Assembly (NCBI RefSeq): GCF_000006565.2
Contig: NC_031478.1
Location: 4,178,212 to 4,242,211, forward strand
Length of the DNA stretch: 64,000 nucleotides
From: Toxoplasma gondii ME49
Lineage: Eukaryota; Apicomplexa; Conoidasida; Eucoccidiorida; Sarcocystidae
Reading direction: 5' to 3'
The notes below the pieces were generated by a model. It searched no databases. It worked only from the letters and a program-made list of their open reading frames with translations, and was not told where the DNA came from. The position numbers and the translations under genes are program-made. How positions within the stretch are numbered: the stretch's first letter is position 1; every line of letters starts with the position of its first letter. This document shows, piece by piece, positions 1 through 11,352 of this stretch.

Positions 1-141
1 ACGGTGACCCAACCTGCCCCTGTCTGAGGAAGAAGCGCGATTTTGCGCTTCGGCATAAAAATAACGAATGTCGCAGCGTCGTCCGCACCTGGTCTCGTGT
101 GAGATCGAAAACACTCTTGGCCCGTCGGTTCCGTTGTATCG

Positions 142-3095
142 TTACTTCCTTCGCTTACTCTGAATTTCCTGGGCAATAAGAACAATTTCGTGAAGCCAGT
201 CAGCAATTTGTTCGAAGTCTTTCTCCTTGAATCCTCTTGTCGTCAGAGCCGGGGATCCAATTCGCACGCCAGAGGGATTCGCCGCCGACGTATCACCAGG
301 GACAGTGTTCTTGTTCAGGGTAATGCTTGCTTCATCACAGCACAGCTGCATTTTGGTGCCGGTGATCCCGTCTGGACGTAGGTCCATAAGGAGGAGATGG
401 TTGTCAGTCCCGTCTGTCGTCAGTCGGTGGCCGTGATGTTGAAGGCGCGCAGCCAGAGCGTTAGAGTTTCGAATAACTTGAGATGCATACGTCGCCCACG
501 ATGGAGACATCACCTGATTGACAGCAGGCATCAGCAATCGTACACGCAGGCCTTTGTATCATTCACATGAACTCTGACACTCAGCTCGGTATACCGTCCG
601 CTCCCCTCACCAGTTCTACTGATACGCAAAATATAGCAAAATTGAATTTACATGATTATAGGCATCTCTGTCCTGAAAATATCAGACTGCCACGCCAACA
701 TGAGGGAACTTGACTGGCTTAGAACACATGCGACAAGCCCCTGAAAAGCAGATGCACGCTGTTCAGGGAACTGGAATGAGAATTCAGGAAGGAATAACTG
801 TGGTCGATGATCTTATCGCCTAGACTGCTGTGAATCTGCTGTCTAGTGTAGGACGGGTCATGTTATGCGTGCGTCACGCGTCTGTGTGCTCGATTGAGTA
901 TCTGACAGGGTTACGGGATGGATCGAGTGTCAATACAACATAGCGTAAAGAACCCGTGAGAGTGGCTTCCACGGTAACGCACCTCCTTCAGCTGACAAGC
1001 CAGAGCTGCAATTTGGTGATTATGCGGTCCTCCTTGAAGAGAAGGGAAGACTCCAGAATTAATGAGTCCCTCGCCGTCCGGCACTCTTCTCTTGTTGATG
1101 AAAATCATTCCACTGCGAGGACCCCTGTGAACATATTTTAGGATCATTCACGAGTCATCGTAGACAGCCGGCCCAGAACTGTTTTTACTAGCGGCAAAAC
1201 TTACCAGTTATGCGACAGCTGCACTTCCTTCCCAGTTGAGTTTAGTACCATTCGACAGCTATGGCTTCTCGTTTTGCTACCTGTTCACCTCACCTCAGGG
1301 TTTTGTGCGTTGTAGTTGTGACGATATCGCAATATGGGAAGGGCGAAGTAAGGAGATTCGCAGCAATCAAACCACTGGTGTGAGCCATGTCGCACATTAG
1401 CATTGCGCCGGCGGCATCCGCGATCTCTCTGAACTTCACGTAGTCCAGATCTCTGCAACCATGAGGACAGCAGGCACTGAAGACGAAAGCCTTTGTTCGC
1501 GTTGCAAATACATCTGTCAGCGATGAGAAAACAAGAATCTCCTATCATACAAGAGGAGCTGCGCACTCACTCGCGGAACGAACCAATCAGGCCCTGTACC
1601 GTCTCGTCAACCTGTTTTCACGCATCCGCTTCTTATTCACGTGTGTTGTTTGGATCGCTCGTCAGAACTGAAAACAGCTCGTACCTTGGATAGGCTGAGT
1701 GGCCGCAGATAATCAGCTTCGGCCTGAAAACTAGGGCTCGCTTCCGCAGCTCTTCATAATCAATCAAGCCGGTTTTTTCATCCACACCATATGGGAGGGA
1801 CTCGAAAAAAATGGACGTTGCACTAATACGCTTCTTCGCAGTGTAGAAGCCATGCGTCAGATGCCCTCCTGAGTTACAGTGGCAGAGCACACTGTCGCGC
1901 AGAATGCACAAACCATCTGCGTGGGTGAACCCCTAATTTAATCGGATCATGATTGATCCACTTATTTCTACAGAAAGTAAAGACCAGCAAAGAAAAGCTG
2001 TAACGACACACCCGAAGAATTAAATATAGTGTTTATCTCATGCGTACGATTCCACAAATGCACAAAGAGGGAATCTCGACCTGTCCACTCGAAATGGACG
2101 ACCAGATCCTCCCCTTATGTTATCAAGCGTCTGTTTTCCATTTCCTGCACAAAGTCCCCGTCTATCGTGGCTTTTTTGTCCTCTCTCATGACTTTCGTCT
2201 ACGACCATCGAGAAACTCGTGTCCGTTCCATTTTCACACGTTTCTTACCAGATGGCAGATCAAGTCCCATTATTCGATCGTGGGGCTGAAGCAACCCAAC
2301 GAAGACGGCCATGTTAGCGGGACTGCCGCTGTACGGTTGAACATTCACGGCCCACTCCTCAATATCCAAGCCGAAGGCAGCCAACGCGCGACGCTGGCAT
2401 AGACATTCGATGCGATCTATAACTTCGTTTCCTCCATAGTACCGTGCCCCAGGGTATCCCTCGCTATATTTGTTCGTCAGGCAGGAACCAAGACATTCCA
2501 TCACAGCCTGTGACGTAAAATTCTGCAGAGCACACAACAGCCGGGAAATGCGCCAGATCTAAAACCGTATCATCGGTTGCGGAGACTACCGCTAACTCGC
2601 AAAGTTATATCGGCACTACCTGACGTTCCGCTGCTGTGGCCGCGGCCAAATGTCCCCAGGCTCACCGACGGCGTAAGAGACAGCAATAACGCGTTTATTC
2701 CAAGGCGAATCCTTTCGCGAAACGGCCAACAGCCGGACTACTGAGAGAGCCGGAGTCGCGCATCTCTGCAGACGTGCTATTCAGAAACGTATATCCTTCT
2801 GTTCAACCCGATCATCAGTACTCACTTCAGATGCGATGAGTTCTAGACCAGAGATTTGTCGTCGCTTCTCCTCTCGAAGGAGCTCATACAGTTCGGGGTC
2901 CTGTGTAGCGAGTGCTTGAAGAGGCTTCGTGCCCGTTGGTCGGGAGCCTTCTTCCCCGTGTTTTGGAGCCTCACCACGGGGAGTCGCAGACTGAAGCATT
3001 GTGACGTCTGCCTCTTCGTGATCGGTCCCCACGGCGGCAGCCAAGCCCGAAAAATTCCCCACAGGTGGAACGGATTGCTGTACATCCAGACACAT
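142..3095 (-). CDS. SHMT: Serine hydroxymethyltransferase, six exons, complete
   Basis: PLP-dependent enzyme that converts serine and tetrahydrofolate to glycine and 5,10-methylene-THF, feeding thymidylate and one-carbon metabolism. Exons in transcription order are 3095-2826, 2522-2249, 1868-1685, 1452-1294, 1124-983 and 513-142. All have GT-AG borders and compatible phases and give 466 residues, the usual SHMT length. Visible landmarks are [16 protein letters not shown] (substrate site, split by intron 1), [14 protein letters not shown], the [11 protein letters not shown] segment, the PLP motif [14 protein letters not shown] with the Schiff-base Lys near residue 293, [13 protein letters not shown], and a C-terminal [12 protein letters not shown] / [16 protein letters not shown] block. 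The start is the ATG at 3095. About 50 residues precede the conserved core, without an obvious mitochondrial presequence, so a cytosolic form is inferred. A more upstream start or non-coding exon cannot be excluded. No frameshift is seen; the gene looks functional. Confidence 0.95.
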
Positions 3096-6000
3096 GTCAA
3101 CAGCTCATCAATGAAGTCGAGCGGGTCTCTGTTCAGGCCAGATGGTCCGAAATGGTGGTAAAAGGTCAATTTTCCCGTCAGAAAAGACTCATCAACGCGT
3201 TTTGTGTCATGAAGAAGCAACGTGCCACGCCACTCGTGAAGAAAAAAAGCAACCCAGAAAAGCCCACGGCAGTCTCACCCAGAAAAGATTTGCATAAAAC
3301 ACTGCAAACGGGGAGATGTAACCACTGTGTGCCCACCAGTGGTCAAGTTGCTGTCTCCAGCAAACAAATGCTGTGGTAGCAGGACCCTGATTTACAGTGA
3401 GCCGGTCCTCACGACCTCAGTGTCAAGTACGTTTAGTGGATCACTTTTTGAGGTAGGTGTTTGTCTCTACCATCGGATGCTGACCTACCGGCGCCATCTT
3501 GAAGGGATATGACGACGAAGTGAAGTACGCAATGGGGCGACCAGGAAGGGACAGAATTTTACTCGGTGCCTGACACGCAAAGCCTGCGTCGCTGCCTGGC
3601 GCAATGCTATTCACGACGGAGTACTCAGAGGCTAGAAAAGAGAAGAGCCTGTGGTGAAGGCAAGTAGTGGCCCTGACAGACACTGGCAATCTTCTTGTCT
3701 TGTAGAGGGAGGGCTTTTTGCGACTTGAGAGGAGACAACGGCGAAGAAACTTGGGGGCGTAGAATGGCCCGAATGCATCCATAAAGTGAACAAAAGTGGC
3801 CGAAACGATAAAAAAGCGTTCTTTCTGGTCTCCAATTCTCTTCTTCGGACTGGAAACCAGCTCAAAACGTGGAATTCGGGCTAATTGCCAAACCGAGGAA
3901 CTTGCGGTATGTATTTCCTCGCCATCCAACAAATGGCGTGGCTTGCACACGAACAAAGAAGACCGAATCGACAAAGATGGAAGACCCAACGGAGGACAAC
4001 ACGCCAACACCGTTACATTCCACCATACAAGAAGAAGATGAGAACTGCAAATTTTGTGGAACGACGATTATTTTTTGTTCATAGCACCCCCCAGTGTTGA
4101 GACGAGTCGGTGGCTGGTCGGGTGGGACGGTGGATCAGCACACGTTAAGAGCATGCTCGTCATACAGCCGCTTCGCGAAGGCCCCAGTTGCTAAGCCGGT
4201 GTTGATCAAGACAACGGAAGAGTGCCAATATCCTAAACACTCGTCTGAAGCTACGGGCAGATAATGAAAACTCATTTGCTTGTTTCCTTTTCAGGTACTT
4301 GCACACCGGACAACGTGGCAGAGTGTCTTCACGTACGACGCCGTATAGTTGAAAGGGGTAACAGCCGCCCATAACAAGATACGTGCAGGTGCTGGCGACG
4401 GACACCACGGGGCGGGGGGTGAAACTACGAACGTTTGCAGAATGGCTGCTCAGATGACGTCAGATCCTTAATTCATCGCAGAATGGCTTGGCAGAGGCGT
4501 TTGTTTTCTCCTACGTCTGGATGTGCCGGTATTGCTAAATCTCTCCTTGAGAGACACTTTGTGTGTGATCCGCGTTACGGACGCAGGGGCAACCGGAAGA
4601 GTGTCATTCCTGTAGAATTGTCAAAGGTGACAGAGGAAGGTTTCGTTCAGAGCTATTCGCTGCGAACAGCCGTAGAAAGAATAAACGTAACAGTTCTGCG
4701 TGTGCAGCTGGCAAGGCCATGTTTCGTTGTAGTTTCTGGTATGACAGACGAGCCCTCGCATGGGACTACTAGTGGTTTCTCTGGAAAACTGCGGCCCGTG
4801 CAACTGCTGCTGAAACCTCAATCGTTGCACGACTGTGTATGGGCTTCCTGAGAGGATTTTAGACTGTCGAATATTACGAGGTTCCGGTGAACGCAAGGAG
4901 GATATCATTTCACGTCAAACGTCTCGGAGAGGGAAAGGAACCCCATGATGAGAAGCAAACGCCGGCGAGTCTGATATCACTAGGTTGGTAGAATTGACTA
5001 TTGCGGATGCTGTACGTGTTCGTAATGTGCGTGGATGTGCATTAAGACTGTCCTGGCAGCCGCATGAGGCGAGGTGAACGCCTCGTTGTTTGGTGACTTG
5101 ATGAGGCGTCTCCAGAGGGAGACAAGCGTATCTGCGCCGTCGGCAACTATCGTCTTTCTTTTCTGCTGAAAGCAAAGGTTGCGGGTAGGAAATAGGCTCG
5201 CTAAGGAACCAACTTGTGCTCACCTGGACGGCCATCTGCGCAGAATTGTTATCATTTGTTGAACAGTTGTTGAAAAAGAATCTTATCCCTCTAATCGATT
5301 GTGATGTCAACGAGGGTTCCTCAAACCATGTTTCACTATACAGTGGTCTCCCCATTTAAACTGTGTATGCGAGGACGTGACCGCGCCTTTTGTATTTCTG
5401 CTACTGGTAGATCCAAAGATCAAACGTTAGGCAAGAATGTTTTGCCAGGTGCTGCCGTGGGTCTGTAGTTGATGTAGGAAGCTGGGCACCCGGTAACGCA
5501 GTTTGGCGCTCACCGGTATGAGTGGGGCCTAGAGCTGGGAAGTAAGTCACAGCGGTAACATCCGGAGCTGCATTTTCGACGCTCTGGTCAGTGATGTTGT
5601 TTTGGTGACCCAGAAGGCGTAGGCCATGGAGCTACCGATGCGCCAGTTAGCAAGTTCATAAAGAGGAGCTTCCCCCGTCCAGTGCCGACGCTGCAGCTCT
5701 GTGTGAATGCATTTGTGTAATGACGGTGGCAGCATTCCAGAGGAAACAGTCTTCCACCGTAGCTGCTGTTGGAGAGTGGGAACCATAGTGAACGTGGTCG
5801 ACCGAAAATAGACATACCCTACGCAAGTGCGTGTAACCACAACAGCTTTAAACTACACGAAACATCCACGCATGCTCAAAAGTTTTTGATGAACAGCTAA
5901 ACAAGTGGGGAGCCAGACCTATGATGGTGTCCGACCAACTGTTTCGGGATGGGGGGCATCACCACGCGGGGTCTGAACCAACATCGTATGATGAAAACAG

Positions 6001-8131
6001 AAATACACCATTTCGTACACGTGCTGCTAGAACAACGTATGTGAACCAATATATCTGTGGCGTTGTCTAGCCACATAGTTAGCGCCCACGTTGGGTACGC
6101 GGCTAGAAAACAGTCCAGACGGCAGGCTTATCGCATGCATATTTATAAATCTGCTAAAAGCGGTGGTCAGACTGATTCTGAGGGGGAGACATGGAGCTTC
6201 CCGGTGTGATAAGGTAGGTACCGTCAGCTACTCTAGGTACGCCTCTAAGTTCCAACGACATCGGCACTTACATACATCAGATGTCAACAGTATTGACAAT
6301 GGATAGGTAGATGCCCTTGTGGCGTATAATGCAACTACGCAAGCGACAGTGGGAGGTGATGAAGGCGTAAATGCAGATGCCGCAGGTAGATGTTTACCCA
6401 CCGTGAAATCTTCACTTCAAGTACCACCACCGTTACGGGCAATCCGGTTGGACGGGTGGAACCACCCTGTGAAAAATAACCCCACTGTAAAGGTCTAAAA
6501 TCAACTGATTCTTCTTTTTTATGGTAGACCCAGTAACATAGACAGTAGGAGCAGTTTTGGTTTCTGTACAGCTGTCAGCGTTGCTGTTACCGCTTCTCTC
6601 TTCTATTCGAACGCGTCTCTCCGAATATCTGGCTCCGAAGGGAGTGCCACAACGAGGGACTAGAAGTTTGCATCGGATTCATCCTAGTGGAACAAACGCC
6701 GAGTCTGAAAGCGTGATCAGCAGGGGAGTTTTCGCATACGCATACGGGCTTTTGATACGTATCAGTTAGAAGCTTCTTTTTCAGATACCGAATAAGGCCG
6801 GATTTTCCTGTGTGTCAGTCTAGAGAAGGCAATGGAGAGGTGTCAGGTGTATGCCAAACTAATGATACGGCACGTGAGCATGTGCCATTTTTGAAGGTGT
6901 AAGCTGCTAATCTGTCTACTGACTTACGAAAGAAAACCAGAACTATGAGCACCGCTGTTAGCATATCGCTGAACATGTTTGTCCTAGGAAACCACGTGGC
7001 CCATGCAGTCGCAACGATGCAAGTGTTTTTGTCATGCTCCAGACTTGTCATCCGTTATCTCTCCCTGGTGGGCCCCGCTGAAACTGGCACTGGCTGAGAG
7101 TGTGTTGGCGACCATTATACTCAGCGTGTAGCTGTATTTTCTTGAGCCCAGCCTCGTAGCAGGCATCACTGAAAAAAACAACAGCCAAAGCATCTGGTCA
7201 AGGTGGTATTTTCGACGACAGCAGCCTCTGGTGCCTCTAGCGCAGACTCGCTTGCGACCTACTTTTCCTGTGGGGAAACGTTATCTCCGGTCTTCGATGA
7301 CGTAATCGAGACGACATCGCAATAGGCTAGAACCAAACTGGCTTACGTTTGCTGTTTAATTTTGTTGCGCACTTCCTGAACTTCTCTGTGGCCTTGCCCG
7401 TGTAACTTACGCAGTCCACTACTCACCACAAACCTCCTGACGGAGTAGACCGTTTGCAAAAGTTCTCAGTTTTGCATCTGCAATTGAAGTCATCAGTTAG
7501 TTCTTAGGTGTTCCAGAACCTTCCGGCTGATAATAGAGCAGGAAACATCTGCAGCCATGTTTCAAACGGTTGTGATCCGTCGCGAATACGAAGTAACCCT
7601 TCATGATTGGTAACTAGACAGAGAAACTGATACCGAAGAGCAGCAGCCTCTCTATAAGCAAACGACGAGCATGTTCAAACATCCGGGTACCACCGTTTGA
7701 TGTGTACGCCGCTAGTTCTCAAAACACTTACAAGTTTTGTACCAGCAGCCCATCAAAGACTTGAAGACTAGCTCCAGAAGGACCTGCATTGTGGTCAAGC
7801 GAGAAGCCTACAAGTGGCTTGCTTCATCTGTAATTCCTCGTTCCGGCGAGAACCCAGAACAAAAGTGGCCTCCGCTGTGGTCAGAACGAACACCAGAAGG
7901 CGAAAAGAAGCAAATACATTCACTCCAAACAGCTGACAGTTAGCGAACATGGAAAAAGCGAGTGTAGGTGAGAACCAACGGAGAACAAAGTCCACCTGCC
8001 GACTGCAAGTCTTTCTCAAGCAAATATAGACACTTCCGTTAGAGAACAAAATCCTAGTGCACCTGCTCAATGACTGTTGCTGGACAAGTGTTTCGGACTA
8101 CCTGAATCGTAGTTACGCGCAGAGTGATCAA
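3096..8131. other. Sparse stretch upstream of SHMT, no confident gene
   Basis: I see no gene I can defend in these 5 kb. The base composition is lower in GC than in the gene-dense centre, and open frames are short and lack recognisable domains. Two weak hints are worth recording. A plus-strand ATG near 3980 opens a hydrophilic frame ending in an NCKFCG pair of cysteines before a stop at 4082. A plus-strand splice-like acceptor (pyrimidine tract then AG) lies near 4293, followed by a short open frame. I could not connect them by phase. The minus-strand 189-codon frame at 3441-4010 has no domain and may be SHMT 5' flank. Confidence 0.4.
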
Positions 8132-10403
8132 TTGACAGCCGCAAGTTATCTCCTGCCCGTCTTTTGAATGTGATCCTGAGTGCTCCAACGCAGAAGCCCT
8201 CCAGGTGGCGGAGGCGTATGTCGCCAGACATCGCATCGACGAGCTCCTTAGAGTGTGTCATCATCCACATCAGACTCCGCAGGAACTCAAGTGACCCAGC
8301 AAGGAAGCACTTGTTTTCAGTTATCTCGAACGTTTTAGGTTGCTGTGTAGATGCATTCTGGTGTCACAGTGGTAATTTCAATACCGAGCAGTGTGAACAC
8401 TTACCCTTCGAATCTTTATGAAAGGTGCGTGGAGACCACTTCTGTGGCAAAGGAGGCAGGCCACTGCCACCCAGCTACCGACCCTTTTTGGAACTCCACA
8501 CTACGGTGACGAGTTGTATATTTCGAATAGAAACAGAGTAACTCGTTTACTGTCAGTACATACTGAAGACCATGATACATCGCCATCTGCTCGGGACAAC
8601 ACAACGAAAAACATCTGTGAGGCAGCGTCGCAAACCTTCCACTCAGCTTTAATTGTGCAGCTCGAGTCGGTAATCACACCATCCGAACAAATCAGAGACA
8701 AGCGCTCCTCCGTGTTGATACATACACCATGTAGATTATTTCTCTCTGTACGTCTCTACGCAGATTTCCCCGTGACCCGTCGTGTGCTGCATGTGTGTAA
8801 TGAAACCGTCATTACAGATCCCCTGTTCCGCCACGCGTTCTTGACAAAATGCATAGGCTCGGGAATGGCTGCCTCCGTAAACAGCGTTAAACTCCTATGT
8901 GCAAAACTATGCGTTACATCTGAGTGACTTCCAGGACTTGTACTCATCTGTCTGTTTCTACAAACCAACAAATGCGCGTCAGTTTCTCCTGGAGGAACTG
9001 CAGCGGCGCCAGGTCCAGGTGAGGCATCCCATGATGCAATCCATGAATCAGGTTTATTTCTGGGAGCTCGACAGGGGAGACATAAGAACACAATCCGGTC
9101 AGTGTCGTGCAAAAACTTTAGGATTCCTCTTCTGTTTCCTCCCAGGTAGCTGAAATGGTCTTCGAGGTATGAGGCGTTAGCGGAGAGGCACTTAACGGTT
9201 GCCCATCATTTCCATTCCGCGTGCTGACTTTGAGTGGACTAAACATTTGCATCACACGTTGCTTAACCCTTACAAGGAGAACTTGAGCTGCGGGAGGCTC
9301 CACAGGCCGTTCCTTCGAAAGAGTCTCGTAATGCTTTCCACTATCCGAGACCTTCAGTGGACCTTCGTTTTCAACTGCCAAATACTCTGTAATCAGAAAC
9401 ACCCTCACCCAAAGGAAATGGTGGAGAGCATTTGAAGGTGACGAATGATGCATTATGCGGCACATAAGCTGAGGCGCTGTTACGCTTTGTGTGAATATGC
9501 AGGGCCCGGCTGCGGGGATGTTCACAAAAAATGAAATCGATGCAGTCTTTGAATTATGCGACAAAGACAAGGACGGAAAGATCTCCAAAGAAGAATGTAG
9601 AGCCGGTAAATGTTTGGGGACTCGAAAGCACTTTTGGGCACGTTCTTTCTACGGGATGGCTTTGTCCAAATCGGTTCATGGGCTGGCACCGCCCCCCGTG
9701 ACTGTTAGCCACATTCCTTCTCGTCTCTGCCCTTTTGACACAGCAGCCGATTTACTCTTTCCCACCTTTACGGCGGGAGAAGGACAGCGTTTGCCTCGTT
9801 CACTCCTCCTGCGGCAACGTCTGTTACTACAACAGTTGGTTGTGTTGTGCACACAGGGCTCCAGTATGTATTACTCTCCTTGAACAACTATGAGGAAGCA
9901 AAAAACGCAAATTTTCCAGACATCGTCACAAGGGCTCAATTTCTTGACCTTGCGTAAGAAGCACGGACGGACTCTCAGCAGAGTCGGCCCATAAGGTTAA
10001 CAACACTACCGGTAGTTGTCTGATTCTGACAGATGATGATTTATACCTGCCGCGCAGCTACGACAGGTCGTTTTCTCGGGGTTGCGACTAGGGGCGCCAA
10101 GTGTCAAACATATTTCCCACTCTCCTACAGGTTTCGTCTTAGTCTTTTGCCATCATATATAGGGATAGAACCGTGTGATACGATACACCTTAAAGAAAGC
10201 TACGTTGATGAGCCACAAGCATGTTCGTGCTGTGTGTGAGGAAGCGGGGCATTTTTGTGAGGAGGAAACGTACCCTGCAAGCAATCACGTTGCCTTGTAA
10301 ACCTTATGCATTGCATCTTCACTGTGACTAAGCCGGGGCTGGGCTTACCGTCTGCAGGAAGTCACTAGTTCAGCTTCATACTGGCACGAGCGAGGATGAA
10401 TGA
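8132..10403 (+). CDS. EFCAB10-like EF-hand protein with N-terminal helical docking module (5' end unresolved)
   Basis: Rebuilt from five phase-compatible exons: about 8132-8252, 8935-9018, 9503-9605, 9857-9953 and 10358-10403 (stop TGA). Exon 1 ends with the helix AEAYVARHRIDELLR. Exon 2 continues with DLYSSVCFYKP, then NARQFLLEELQRRQ. Together they match the RIIa/dpy-30-like pattern (hydrophobic helix, loop, RP/KP, FL..L helix) found at the start of EFCAB10. Exon 3 carries one canonical EF-hand loop, DKDKDGKISKEE, with Asp at 1, 3 and 5, Ile at 8 and Glu at 12, so it should bind calcium. Exons 4-5 add an acidic helical tail ending SEDE. Family members are small flagellar or ciliary proteins, so a role in the microgamete flagellum is an inference. 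No in-frame Met lies in exon 1, so a short upstream exon holding the start codon is missing. Donors are GTGTGT, GTGAGG, GTAAAT and GTAAGA. Confidence 0.7.
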
Positions 10404-11352
10404 ACAGCCAACGACGCCCTCTCTGTCATCAAAGGGAAGGAAAGGACGTGGCGCAGAATGGCAATCCGTGGCGTGTTTCAAAACCTGGACCCACAACGAC
10501 CCATGAGGGAGCCGCCGAAGAAGCGTTTTCTTGCTGATTCACTGTCTTCTTTCGAATTAAGGAAAGTACTCTGCTACGATTGAGGGACTTTTCGTGAGAT
10601 GGCAGATTATTGACCCAAGAATGTCTCAGCAAAGTAGTTGGCATATAAAGCCGACAAACAGGAAAGGAACAAGGAATGTGGGCAGTGAGATCGGACGGAG
10701 AACTCTGGAACGACGAAGGGGCTTGCCTGAGTCGTGGACAGGTTTTGATGCCGCGAGCACCGGTTCGAAACTCGCTCATAATTATGGAGAAACGTGAATA
10801 ACCAACGGCGGATAGACGGAAACCACAGATGCAAATTTTGCAAGAAGCAATCACAACCCCTGAGCATCAAGCACGATTGCGAATCTATCGTCGAACTCAC
10901 GCTACGTTCGGTTCTGTGTTGAACCCCATGACAATTCACTGTTCCGCTCACACGAACAGACACGCGGACCGACAGCTCGCCTCGAGAGGTGTCAGAATCC
11001 ACATCACTGTCTCGTCACCGCCATGTTACTACCCTCTCCATTGGAATCCAAGAACGGCACCGAGAAGACACCTATAGGATATGTTGCTCGCTGGAGTGTG
11101 GTTTCTCGGCTAACACGTAGCCATCCGCAGAGTGTGACACGCAAGAGTGTTCGGCGAGTTCTCGACGAAGATGTGCTGGCCCGAATCAACAATGCTCCTC
11201 ATGCCGAGACGAGGCTGCTATTTTCTCGTTTTCCATTCTATCGTTTCGATAACACATCACCACAAACGGACATGTCGCATCTAGCCGCCCGCGACGCCAC
11301 TCCTGGCGAATAGCCAAGCTATCATTCCGACGGGCGCCTGCACGCTCCCCCC
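10404..11352. other. Intergenic, convergent 3' flanks
   Basis: This 950-bp stretch separates the 3' end of the plus-strand EF-hand gene from the 3' end of the minus-strand coiled-coil gene. Only short frames without recognisable content are present. It probably holds the two 3' UTRs. Confidence 0.5.

Noticed and set aside
4435..4851. 138-codon plus-strand ORF
   Set aside because: No recognisable domain, no supporting splice or promoter signals, and composition like random frames in this stretch.
10033..10239. Frame after an acceptor at 10131, considered as last exon of the EF-hand gene
   Set aside because: The phase fits, but the translation (FRLSLLPSYIG...) is unlike the family's hydrophilic end. 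The acceptor at 10357 gives a shorter, acidic helical tail and was preferred.
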